A DNA stretch of 64,000 nt. Origin: Gordius sp. MW1 (taxonomy: Eukaryota > Nematomorpha > Gordioida > Gordea > Gordiidae). The notes below the pieces were generated by a model, which worked only from the letters and a program-made list of their open reading frames with translations, was not told the origin of the DNA and searched no databases. The position numbers were made by a program, and so were the translations under genes. This document shows positions 1 through 10,896 of this stretch, piece by piece. The DNA is taken from contig OZ038529.1 of NCBI GenBank assembly GCA_964036665.1, positions 186,001 through 250,000 on the forward strand, written 5' to 3'. Each line of letters opens with the position of its first letter. Position 1 is the first letter of the stretch.

Positions 1-1618
1 TTTAATTAAATGGAAAATTTTTATAATGTTTTTGTTAATACCATTGATAATATGATTTTTTGGCCGTCCCCTTGCTCCTGACCAATGGAAAATTAATTGC
101 TATGCGATTTATGGGCTCACTTTCCATTTTCCGAATGTCTTGTCACGCACCGAATGTCTTGCACCGAATGTCTTGTCACGCTTTTTTTAACAGTATAGAT
201 ATTGCTATTATTAATTTAACTAGTTTTTGGGTTCGAATCCCGGTTAATTTATTAATTGCTATGCAATTTATGGGCTCGTTTTTTTTTTGTCCGTCCGTTG
301 TCCGTCCGTCCGTTGTCCGTCCGTTACCCTCCACTGTTTTTTATCGATTTTTTAAAAAATTAATGCATAAGAGGTGCCCCACCCCTCATCTCTATCTCCC
401 TCGCTGTGTTAGAATAGTAATACATACACGTGTCTCCTCCCCACATCATCTCTCTCTCGTTATCGATTTTTCGGGCGGGGTCGGGTTTTAATAATATTAA
501 TTGCTATGCAATTTATGGGCTCACTTTCCATTTTGTTTTGTCCCGCTATTCGGTGTCTTGCACCGAATGTCTTGTCACATTGTTTACTTTTAATTGTTAA
601 TTTAACTAGTTTTTGGGTTCGAATCCCGGGTTTTTTTTACTCTTATGATTGTTCTTGTTACTACCATTGATAATAAGACTTTTTGGCCGTCCGTTGGGTG
701 CTGACCAATGAAAAAAATGACCATTGGCCAAAATGTGAATCCAAGTTTTTTTTCGTTTTTTTTTGACTATTATGATTGTTCCTGTTACTTCCATTGCTAT
801 TATGACATTCTGGCCGTCCGCTGGCGTCTGATTGATGGAAAAAAATGATCATTGGCCAAAATGTGAATCGAAATTTTTTTTCCGTTTTTTTTTGGCTAAC
901 ATTGATAATTACCCTATGCCCTCCCCTAGCAGAGCCTATGCCTCTACTGATATGGGTCCCTGTGCCCCCCCCCCCCTACAAACGCCTATGCCTCTCCTGA
1001 TGTGGGTTCGAATCCCGGAGAGGCCAAATTTATTTACATTTTTTATGTTTAAATTAATATATTGTTCTTGTTAATACCATTGATAATAAGACTTTTTGGC
1101 CGTCCGTTGATTGCTGACCAGTGAAAAAAAATGACCATTAGCCAAAATGTGAATCGAAAATTTTTTTTTCGTTTTTTTTGACTCTTATGAATTTATATCC
1201 ACTTTTACAGTGTCCTGGCTGCTGACCAATAAAAGAAAATGACCATTGGCCAAAATGTGAATCGAAAAATTTTTTTTTCGTTTTTTTTGACTCTTAAGAA
1301 TTTAGATCCACTTTTACCATATCCTGGCTGCTGATTAATGAAAAAATGACCATTGGCTAAACTGTGAAACGAAGTTTTTTTTTCGTTTTTTTTGACTCTT
1401 TTTGTATAAATAATTAACTAATCATTTTGCATTTAATACCCCCCTATAGGCATTCTCGCCCCTTCCCACCTTTCTCGCCCATAAATTGCATAGCAAATAT
1501 GCTACTTTTATACAGAGTATAGAAGAGTTCGCCCTTCCCTTCCCCTCTTCCCTTCCCCCCTTCCCTCCTTCTCTTCCCCCCTCCCCCTTTCCACGAGGGC
1601 CGAAGGCCCGAGTTTTTT
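1..1618 (+). repeat. CCAAT-array composite element, copy A (left part cut by window edge)
   Basis: Array of ~105-125 bp units. Each holds a GACCATTGGCC block and a GCTGACCAATG block about 90 bp apart, joined by T-rich spacers. Three 5'-end modules (TTAATTGCTATGC, then a ...TTTATGGGCTC block) lie near 86, 245 and 494, with GTCC microsatellite at 285-330. The right end has a C-rich tract, the hairpin GGGCCGAAGGCCC and a T-run at 1613-1618. The same architecture recurs at 9085, 24254, 29387, 29646 and 34023. No protein-coding signal is convincing; ORFs here are by-products of the tandem repeat. Confidence 0.8.
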
Positions 1619-2339
1619 ATAATTTTTAACTTTTCGCCAAAGTCTTACTTTTAATGAATACATTTTAAAATTTTAAAAATTTGTTTTGCTAAACAATTTT
1701 AATTAACCTCCAGCAGACTAAAAGGCATGAATTTATTTGTTATGTTAAAACATTATTTATACGCAAAGTCACATATATAAGCTAGGCGTGTTGGTTAAGT
1801 ACAAAAATCTACATCATTGTCGTCTAAAATAGGCCAAGGGTCGGCAAAGGATTTAAAGTTGTATCGCACAAAAAAATTTCAAGGGGCTAATAATATAAGT
1901 CTCAAAGTTAGCGACCATAAAAAATCAAATATATAATGCCACCCCACCCCCAAGGTCTCCCAAAAATATTAATGCTTATTTAAAGAATTAGTACATGATA
2001 AATAAAAATTACCTGCAAACAAAGGAGTAGTTTAAAGCATAAAATCTTAGTGGATAAACTATTAAAAAAAACTGTGATAAATAAATCATTAAAAAGTATT
2101 TTAATAAATTGTTATTGTCGTAATATTTAACATAAAGCGAAATTGTTATAAAGTATCACATTATTGCAGTGAAATTAAAATTCATTTATAAACTTGCTCT
2201 TTTCCACTTTGTTATTATAATTTATTTATATTAAACGATTAACAAATTACATATTAAATAAATTTAGCTTTAGATTGGCCACAATTTTTTAATGGAAAAA
2301 CTGGTAAAACTATAGATTCACATACTTTATGTCCAACTG
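1619..2339. other. AT-rich intergenic DNA, no gene seen
   Basis: Stop-rich in all frames with no recognisable domain. It resembles in composition the other unique spacers of the window. Confidence 0.6.
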
Positions 2340-2470
2340 TAGACCTGCATGCAAAGTCACTTTTTTCAACCCGAACTCGACCTGAAAGCATTTTAAATTT
2401 TTCAGCTCCAACCCGGCCCGCTCCAAAAGCGTTTATAAATATTTAATCCGACCCTGGCTAGACCCTGAGT
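2340..2470. repeat. hAT-like GC-rich subterminal relic
   Basis: Starts AGACCTGCATGCAAAG and carries repeated C-rich words (AACCCGAACTCGACC, CAACCCGGCCCG). These match the style of the subterminal repeats in the better preserved hAT-like elements at 15234 and 43925. No partner end or TSD was found. Confidence 0.4.
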
Positions 2471-2676
2471 ATATTAAGTCACAAACTAATGTAATGCGTC
2501 ATATTTAGGAAACTAATTAATGCCTCTGATTATCTCTTTGAACGATTTATTTGAGTTTTGTATAAATATGATAGCATTTGCAATTACGGGTCTTTTTTAA
2601 ATCGAATCGTTTTTCATATTTTATTTGTTCCATCATTAATTAGAATTACGGGTCTTAAAGCCATTTCATAATTCTA

Positions 2677-2809
2677 AGGGCGTAACCAGGTAGTGGCAGG
2701 GAGGGGTGGGTGTCCCCCCTTTAAATTCAAACATTCTTGCGATATAATTATGACCAAACTAAATATTATCATTTTGACCCCTTTGAATCCAATCCTGGCT
2801 ATGCCCATG
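2677..2809. mobile_element. MITE with GGGCGTAGCCAGG inverted termini (old copy)
   Basis: Left end GGGCGTAACCAGG pairs with right end CCTGGCTATGCCC, enclosing a G-run, a C-run and AT-rich filler. This is an eroded member of the family seen intact at 48733-48910 and 54977-55134. Confidence 0.6.
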
Positions 2810-4200
2810 GTTGCATATAAAAAAAGTTATTAATATTAATCGTAAGTAATATAATTTATTTTATTAAAAATATGTAATTTTGCAATTAAATTATTTAAAA
2901 AGATTTGTTTAATTATCTAGCTAAGCACATTTTATTTTTCTTTAATCGAACTAAACTTTGACATTTGAAATTGGCGTTAAAACAATGAGATTTAATTAAG
3001 AAAAGGGAATTAATTAATTAATTAATTAATTAAGTAATTAAATGGATGATATATGCAATGCATACATTTCAACATTAAATTAATTGCAAAATAATATATA
3101 TGATTGCTCTAAGAGTAATTAGTTGAGTCAAAAATATTTTGTTCACCCTATTCTGTAGAAGTATCTGAACGATTCAGAAGGCATGAAACGGGCGGACCGG
3201 ACAGGTCGGGTTTTGGGTCAAGCTATGTCCAACCATAATATTGCATCTAAAACTATCTACACCATTGCCTTAGAAATAATCTCAAAATAATTTTTTAGAC
3301 TTTACATTTATTAACCTGACAATTTATTTTCAATTAAGGCATTTTGTTTATTTGCCTAAAAATACAATCTGGATGTATTTTAAATTGGGGAATAGATTGT
3401 ATCATATAGCAATTATTAAAATTATTATCATTTATAAATTACAAATTCAAATTTTTCTCTATCATCATTTATTAATATACAGAAAAAAGAATATACTGAC
3501 CTTTAATTAAAACATAAACTAAACGGTTAGTTTTAAATTAATTTGTGTATGAAAAATATGTTTTAACGACTTCTTTACTTACTACTATCAAAGACGGATA
3601 TAAATTATAGGCAAATAATTTTATAATTATTATAATTTAAAAAATTCTTTTACTACGAATTTAAATTGTTTAGGATTAATATAAGTTTAAACTCATGGTT
3701 CTGTGCATTGGATATTTAAAAAAGTTATTAATTTTATTTAAAACAGAAAAGCTATTTTATGATGTGAAAGTTTTAAATTTATAATTCAATATAGGTGCAA
3801 GAAATTAAGCGAATTAAATTAAATGTAAGCTTTTAGGGGAATAACGTGTACATCCACCACTCACCTAAAGCAACGCATACTGCCATCTAGCGAATAATAT
3901 ATTAAATTCTTGTTCTATAAATGTTCACCTAAAATCTTGATAAAACTAAATTTTAAATATAATATATGACTTAAAAAAATTATTTTAAATGCAAGGACAA
4001 GTAATTCTTAATTATAGTATCATATTTTAACTAAGGTTAAGGTTTAATCTGATATAACCTTAAGTGACTTAAAGTTTTTTGGTATAACCATAACAGTAAA
4101 TTCTTACCCAGGCTTATTAAAATGCATAAAAATGTAATTGGCGGGTGTAAAATACAAGCTATAAAATAAAAACAATATGAGAAAGAGAAAATAATTTTGG
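2810..4200. other. AT-rich intergenic DNA with a short TTAA/ATTA microsatellite
   Basis: No ORF with recognisable content. A run of TTAA repeats lies at about 3010-3033. A short GC-rich hAT-like scrap (CGGGCGGACCGGACAGG) is near 3188. A CTCF-like motif at 3877 is listed separately. Confidence 0.55.
3877..3893 (-). promoter_or_regulatory. CTCF-like motif CGCTAGATGGCAGTATG
   Basis: On the minus strand the site reads CGCTAGATGGCAGTATG. This fits the animal CTCF core (YAGRKGGCRS type). Similar sites occur at 13941, 21615 and 26581. Whether it binds CTCF or is only a conserved piece of a repeat cannot be decided from sequence. Confidence 0.35.
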
Positions 4201-4236
4201 CGTATAACATTTAATCTTGATTATGATCATTAGGGA

Positions 4237-7200
4237 TTAAAAATCTTGCTGTATGTTGGTTACGTGGTGTACATATATGTTTCGCGAAAGGTGGACCACA
4301 TCGGATACAATACGTCGACGCTGACGTTTCGCGAAGGTAGCGGCGCATAGTTTTCGTATAAGCAAGTCATTAGGCCGATGCCAGGACCCTAAGGCCCCAA
4401 CTATGATTGGTTCGATCGACACGATTTTGTATCGCGAGAGCAGGGACTGGCGGACCGGTTCATATTTTACAATTTTCGCATCACGGGCTGTATCTAACGC
4501 GACAGGGCGATTAAATGAAATACTTACGTCGATTATTATAGCGGAGTCCCCCTTCGTGATCACCAAGTCGGGGCGCAGCTGAGAGTCATCTACGGTCTTA
4601 TTTTCCCCTAATATCGAGAATCTTTGAGCAGCCAATTCCTTTAAGCGATCCACGACCAAGTTATGACGTTTTGTGTACGACGTGGAATATCTCATGCAGT
4701 GATCCATAACATGGGGGAGGATTTCGTCATGTTCCCCACATCTACGACACTTTCTGTCAGCGCTTCTATTCATGGGCGTTCCCTTTAGGGGTAACTGGTT
4801 GAGCCTTGCGCGGTGGATAAACCGCCAATCGGCAAACCTGGTGTAGAGCCCGTCCTTTACAAATTGATGGCTGGCTGGATGGGCTCCTATGCATTCCATG
4901 ACCTTCCCTTGATCCGGATTAGCTACTAATTTGAGGAATTTTTTATCCCGTTCCTGGGCACGTAAGGCGTAAACTAGCTTTCTGCGCATGAGTGGGTCGA
5001 TAGTAAGGTTATCGCGTATAATGAAGGGGCCTTCCGGCCGAAAATCCCATGACAATTTCAGTCGGGCCGAAGCCTTCCTGGTAACTGTCCACATATTTGA
5101 GATTGAGAATTTAGAGTTGTTGAAGGGAGGGTCATTGCTGCCCGACAGGTAGCAAGAACGGATGGAAGGGGTTATATCACTTCTACTGATATCGGCTCTA
5201 CGCATGATCGAGGCATCAACAGTTTCGCCATGTCCCCTATGCGCTCATCTTTCGAGGTAAGCAGTTTGAAAGCCGAATCTATTATAAAGAAGTCTGAGTC
5301 AGTGCCAGCTATCGGGAATCCGAGAGCTCCTTGTTTAGCCGAGCCATATATGTAGTCAACAGATGAGCGCTCAGGGAGGTAATATATTTCTCTCAGTTGA
5401 GGTCGGAGAAATTTATCCAATTCCTTCCACTTTGTCTTGGGGAAGCATCCAAGCCGCATTGAGTGAGTTAGCGAGGGGTAGAAAAAAGTTTTTAATGCGT
5501 CGGCTTTCTGCCAGGGCGCTAAATTGGAAGATATGATTTTCTCGGCCATCACTTTAAATTCTTCAATGTTGTGGTTTTCAACCATGGCAAATCCAATGGG
5601 CTTCCTAAGGAAGTATTCGGAGTCACCATTTCTGAGGTACTTAATAGGTTCTCCGAAAAGAAATGTTTAGATGGTGTGCCTTTTCTAGCACCACCGACGC
5701 CACTTATATGCAGGGTAGCGCATTTCTTGGTATTTATTTCAAGTTTCAGCTGTTGGGTAACTCTTGCTATAGTGTCGAACTGTTCTTGAAGTTCTTCTGA
5801 TGATTTGGCTATTAATAGAATATCATCGGCATATGCGAGGACTTTAACCTCATTATGTGACTTTTGAATTACCCGGATCATAGGATCTATAGCAAGATCA
5901 AAGAGAATGCCAGATAGAGGGCACCCTTGTCTTATTCCACGTAGTACCTTGATTTTGTCAAGCGAGCCTGTGGTCGGGAAGGATGTTGAAATCCCCTCGT
6001 ACAAGTCTTTGATAATCGAGGTGACTTGTTCGCCTATGCCACTCGCCGATAGCGCGGCATAAATAGCCTGGTGAGACACCGACGAGAAAGCGTTCGCCAG
6101 ATCAACCCATCCTAATAATATATCTTGGTTGCTCAATCTAGCATCATCCATCATTTTTCGGAGACAATAGTTGTGCTCCAACACCCCATCATAGGGTAGG
6201 AACCCTTTTTGAGCTGGTGCCAGAACTTCGTTTAGGTCCATCCATTTTGTGATTCTTTGCATTAGCAACCCTGTATATAGCTTGTAAATAGTGTTGCTAA
6301 GGGTGATCGGTCTCCAATTTTTTATGTCATGTAAGTCTCCTTTTCTATAAATAAGGATGGTATCTGCGTGTTTCCACGTGGTAGGAATTTTTTTAAATTT
6401 AAGGCTTATGTTGAATATTTTAGTTAATATTTTAGCACAGGGGTCCACTTTCGCCCACTGCTTGTAAGATATTTTGTCGTCCCCCGGTGCCGAGTTCTCA
6501 GCCCAATGGAGTTTCTTGCTAACCTCCTTCTCTGTAAAGGGGTCTATTGATAGGGAAGGGCGGGAACATATATCATAGATAGCTAAGTCGGGTTCTCTTG
6601 GCTCTCCGAGTATGGCAGTAAAATGGTTTAATACTACTATTGGTGAAATTTGGCATCGCGGTGGCTCTCCATTAACGATTTTCCTAATCGTGGTGCGCCG
6701 GTTTTTTTTGTAGTGACTCTGCACCTCCTTAGGCTTAGTTACATCGAAATTCTGTGGCTTCGCTGCTCGTGGTTTGTTCGTTTTAATTTTTTTTTTTAAG
6801 GATATAATGGGCCTTGGTAATTATCTCATCGATAAGATCGTTGAACGCTATCCAATTTGCTTCATCACATCCCCTTCTATCAATTGCCCTTAGAGGAGCC
6901 TAGAATGACCCGAGATCAGTTTCGTCGTCTACCGACAAAATGCACCTTTCTGGGTTGGGCTGGGGCTCTTCGTTCTCGTCTGGTATCAGATACTCTTCAA
7001 TTAATGGCTCCAATTCCTGATACCGTTGCCAAGGCTTATCGATTCAGTATGGGGTATTGAGATTGCAAGATTGGGAATGTTCGAAAGGGACCTTGCATCT
7101 AGATTACTATTTGTAGGGGAAGTAATTTTTACGACTCGCTTAATATTCATTCTATCCACAACTTCACGTCTTGTAGGGATATTTTTTGGGCACTTCTGAT

Positions 7201-7400
7201 GTAAGAATATTCCTACTCCTAGGTTGGAAGTATTTTACAGCCGGCCGCTTACGGTGCAAGTCGCCGAGTGCCGTATCAGCCCGGGCAATAAAATCAAAAA
7301 ATTGGGATGCCATTGAACGTTTGGGTCGTTCCATATCTGAGCTGGCATTTGCTGATTGGGGGCCTTGTAGTTTGGATAAACATTATCTAAATCTTACTAA
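4237..7400 (-). pseudogene. R2-like non-LTR retrotransposon (RT plus restriction-like endonuclease), frameshifted
   Basis: Single-ORF LINE split over several frames. Segment 6724-5549 encodes the reverse transcriptase: RKGD/NWRPITL around residues 127-142, VDLANAF with a catalytic Asp at residue 208, GIRQGCPLSGILF at 263-275 and YADD at 298-301. Segment 5630-5172 carries the thumb region. Segment 5205-4237 has a CX2CX8HX4C zinc motif (residues 153-170) followed by RPDLV (211-215), IIIDVS with Asp226 and Lys247, matching the PD-D-K endonuclease of the R2/RLE clade. N-terminal coding can be followed to about 7400 but contains stops and a frameshift at an A-run near 6790-6800. The element is therefore dead. 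The flanks are not 28S rDNA, so it is either a family with another target or a stray copy. No 3' tail or TSD was identified. Confidence 0.88.
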
Positions 7401-7574
7401 TATTTTGTGTTTTTAAATTCAAAAATGCGCGGTCACTGTGTGTCTGTATTAGGGCTGCACCGATATCAAATTTTTAACCGATACCGATACCGATACTACC
7501 GATATTTAAATAAATATACCGATACCGATATTCTACATCTTATAAAAATGACACCTGTTAATATTTATAAAGCT

Positions 7575-7874
7575 TTATTTAAAATATTCCAAATTTTTTT
7601 TCATAAATAGTAATTTTTCAATAGTCTCCGGTAGAAGAGATCTTCTATGTGGACTATCAATATCACCAGTTATACTAAAAATAGATTCAGAAGGGATAGA
7701 TGTGGCGGGTGACGACAGCGACAGATATTTTCTGGCCAGTGTTGCTAATATTGGCAAATCGGAACTATTTGTTGCCCAATATTCTAATGGATTTACATAT
7801 GATCCCATTGATGTTTCGTTTATGATTCTATTACCCATGTAAATTGGTGTTTTGAGATATAGGTATGATTCCAA
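7575..7874 (-). pseudogene. hAT transposase C-terminal dimerisation domain remnant
   Basis: About 99 codons read through the hAT dimerisation signature: PLEYWATN, LPILATLARKYLS, PATSIPSESIFS, RRSLLPETIEKLLFMKKN. The upstream RNase H-like catalytic part is absent within the element (7450-8514). This is a truncated relic rather than a working gene. Confidence 0.85.
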
Positions 7875-7899
7875 TAAACACGGATCACCTTAAAATGAA

Positions 7900-8440
7900 A
7901 ATTAATATTAGCTAAGTAAATATACCTATGATGATGTTTGTATCAATAGTTCCAGCCATTGAATCCACTGTTTCATTATATGTAGTTATCAATTGTACAC
8001 GCTGCAATATGTGCTGAGTTCTCATCAATTATAAAATAATTCCAAATTAATGACTTGCTTTTAGACCTAAATATAACTTAATTTAAATAAAGTCAATGTA
8101 AGGCAATTTGAATTAATAATACACAACATAGAATGTAATTTAAAATATTTTAAATGCTTTGTTGATAAATATTATATAATATATATATTAAAAATCGTAT
8201 ATACAATATATAATATAAAAATAAATACATTATATTATAAATTTTAAATATAAACTAACTTACATATTAATATAAATAAGTGGTGGTAGAAATTTGAATG
8301 AATGAATCAATGAAAAAATAAATTAGATTTAACAGCAATTAAGTAAAATTTAATTTAAAAAGTATATAGATATACAGCTCTAACAAATATAAAATATTTG
8401 TAAAAAAAGTTTCAAGTATCGGTATCGGTATCGGTCGATT
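7900..8440. other. Noncoding AT-rich interior of the 7450-8514 hAT element
   Basis: Stop-dense AT-rich sequence between the transposase remnant and the right subterminal repeats; no further gene seen. Confidence 0.5.
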
Positions 8441-8804
8441 AATAACCGATACCGATATCGTTAAAAAATCGTGATATCGGTACCGATACCGATACCGATA
8501 TCGGTGCAGCCCTAGTCTGTATGATTACCGATTAGACAATGCACGTCAAATTGTTGATGCATATACACTCGGCTTATAAATTTATTAATATATTTGTGAT
8601 TAACTAATATAATTACATTGTATAGTTCAAGTTCAAATTCAGAATTTGAAAAAATAACTAGTTCAAGTTCAATCTTAAAAAAATGAACTAGTTCAAGTTC
8701 ACAGTTCAAATTTTTTAAAAGGTAACTAGTTCAGTTCTAAGTTCAGAAAAAAATGAACTAGTTTTATGAACTAGTTCAAAATGAACTAGTTCTTAACAGC
8801 TCTA

Positions 8805-8897
8805 CCTCTAAATCTAAACAAAACAAAAAACCCTAAAATCTTAAGCCTCAAAAAGCTACAGTTTTTTTTTGATTTTTTAATATGGTTGCTTGCAACC
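8805..8897 (-). repeat. Partial copy of the GGTTGCAAGCAACC repeat family
   Basis: Read on the minus strand it starts with the palindrome GGTTGCAAGCAACC and continues with TTAAGATTTTAGGGTTTTTT. It resembles the beginnings of the copies at 13588 and 26254. It abuts the end of the hAT fragment at 8804. Confidence 0.55.
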
Positions 8898-8903
8898 TAC
8901 ATT

Positions 8904-9084
8904 TAGAGACCCACACGGCGGGCCGGGCTTCGACGAACTTCTGCTTAAAATAAAACAGCGGGCAGTGGGTCCGTCATATAACTTAACGGGCTCGGGCCGG
9001 GCCTAGTTATACTTAAGGCCCGTTATAAAATCAATTAGATTTAGTACAAAGAAGGTTGTTTTATAATGTTCTAAATTATAATTA
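8904..9084 (+). mobile_element. Left end of a GGGCC-rich hAT-like element
   Basis: Begins TAGAGACCCACACGGCGGG and continues with the subterminal words GGGCCGGGC and ACGGGCTCGGGCCGGGCC, then TTAATTAGAT-like filler. It is homologous to 41645-41830 and 43925-44104. Sequence continues after CCAAT-array copy B at 12890, because the uninterrupted relative at 44085-44120 joins the two flanks. No transposase is visible. Confidence 0.65.
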
Positions 9085-9701
9085 TTAATTGCTATGCAAT
9101 TTATGGGCTCGTTTTTTGTTGTCCGTCCGTCCGTCCGTCTGTCCGTCCGTCTGTCCGTCCGTCCGTCCATCCCTATCTATTTGCATTGGGTATATTAGGT
9201 TATCGATTTTTTAAATTAATGCATGAGAAAGAGGTGCCCCACCCCTCATCTCTATCTCCCTCGGTGTGTTATATATAAGATTTGTTAAATTATCTATTAT
9301 AAACATAAATAAAAGTTGTTTACTTTTAATTGCTATGCAATTTAACCAGAGCTGTTAAGAACTAGATCATTTTGAACTAGTTCATAGAACTAGTTCACTT
9401 TTTTCTGAACTTAGAACTGAACTAGTTACCTTCCCAAAAATTTGAACTGTGAACTTGAACTAGTTCATTTTTTTAAGATTGAACTTGAACTTGAACTAGT
9501 TATTTTTTTCTAATTCTGAACTTGAACTTGAACTATACAATGTAATTGAACTAGTTCATCACAAATATATTATTTAAAATAAATTTATAAGCCGAGTGTA
9601 TATGCATCAACAATTTGACGTGCATTGTCTTGTCGGTAATCATACAGACACACAGTAACCGCGAATTTTTGATTTTAAAAACACAAATTTTTTTAGAAAA
9701 G

Positions 9702-10064
9702 ATGGATACCATTAGGGATTCGGGTATTTGCTCTGAAGTAGATAATAGGAACGAGGCAGCTCAACCTACCTTTTTACCTTTTCCTTCAATGGAAGAATAC
9801 TTCAAATATGTATCTTCAGATAAAGATTCATTCAAAGTTATGTGCAAACAATGCACTAAAGTTGTGGCGGCTTCAAGAACCTCAACAGCCAATTTATGGA
9901 GACATATAAAGGTAATAAGAATAACTTATTATAATTTATCATATAAAATCTAGGTGTCTCACTATCAAAAACATGATGAGATTAAGAAGGCTGTCAAGAA
10001 TAAGGCTGGAAAAAGTTGTGAAGCTAACGATGGAATTCAACATTTGATTCCATCTCTGTTTTAA
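9702..10064 (+). pseudogene. BED zinc-finger N-terminal part of the hAT transposase
   Basis: ATG at 9702 opens MDTIRDSG, then a BED finger: MEEYFKYV, CKQC, TSTANLWRHIK and, after splicing, VSHYQKH. The CX2C and H...H ligands are complete only when a 42-bp intron at 9912-9953 (GTAATA...CTAG) is removed, which keeps phase 0. The reading frame then stops at 10062-10064. The BED domain normally binds transposon ends. The early stop and missing core make this a relic. Confidence 0.75.
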
Positions 10065-10209
10065 TAAAAATGATTCAAAATAAGCCTAGTGATTTTCATA
10101 CTCTCTGTGATGAATTAAGGCTTGAAAGGCTTTCTTTGGAAGAATCAAATTTTTTACAGATATCACTTAGTGAGTCATTATTTTAAATTTATTTAATTTT
10201 TTTAAGGTA

Positions 10210-10896
10210 ATGGAGCCACTTGCTAAGGCCCTTGAAATTTGCAGGGGCAAACATACATGTATATGGCTTATTATACACCATAAGCCAGATTCAGTTATGT
10301 CTGCAAAATATGGTAAACTTAAAATGGGCTCAACCATTAAAAGATGCTATTTTGAAAGGAATAAAAATCAGGTATCAAATATAAATGGATTCTAATATAT
10401 AAATCATATGGTTTTAAGATTTCCTGATCTCTATGATGAGGAAAATATTATTGCAGCTGTCCTGCATCCACTTTTTAAGACAGACTGGGCTTGGATCCGG
10501 TCACCGAAAAATGTGGAGGAAAGGTCCAGAATCTTAAAAGCAATAAATTTACTAGTGCCTCAAACAACTGAAAATATGGAGGTGCATGATACACAGAATG
10601 GTTTAAATTTTTTTGATATAATACGTGAGAATTCTAATAAAGAAACAATTGAAGACTATATTAAATTAAGTAATACCTCATTTGATGTATTCGATGAATT
10701 TCCCAATCTAAAGCAAATTTTTATCAAATTTAATGTTTGCCTCCCATCTAGTGCTCCAGTTGAAAGGCTTTTCAATCTGGGAAAGCTTATATTTGGAGAT
10801 AAACGTACTTGTTTATTAAACGATAATTTTGAGAACAATATTTTATTAAAATCCAATTCACATCTACTTTCACATGATTTTTATTGTAAATTATAA
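10210..10896 (+). pseudogene. hAT transposase C-terminal region
   Basis: The 162-codon frame at 10408-10896 has the hAT end domain: AAVLHPLFKTDW, then LPSSAPVERLFNLGKLI and LLNDNFENNILLK. The preceding frame (10210-10395) contains MEPLAKALEI, typical of the region before it. Only about half of a full transposase is present between the TIRs of the 9347-11305 element. Confidence 0.8.

Larger units (their letters stand above)
7450..8514. mobile_element. Internally deleted hAT transposon with 8-bp TSD
   Basis: Termini TAGGGCTGCACCGATATC and GATATCGGTGCAGCCCTA are perfect inverted repeats, followed inward by CCGATA-rich subterminal repeats. Exact 8-bp duplications GTCTGTAT lie at 7442-7449 and 8515-8522, as expected for hAT insertion. 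Only the C-terminal transposase region remains, so the 1065-bp element cannot move on its own. Confidence 0.93.
7408..8804 (-). mobile_element. Fragment of the CAGAGCTGTT hAT family, inverted, interrupted by another hAT
   Basis: The stretches 7408-7449 and 8523-8804, read on the minus strand, match the first ~340 bp of the complete element at 9347-11305. They share the terminus (A)AGAGCTGTTAAGAAC, GAACTAGTTC-rich subterminal repeats, and the leader with CAGACACACAGT. A second hAT at 7450-8514 sits between them. The rest of the element is missing; homology stops at about 7408. Confidence 0.8.
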
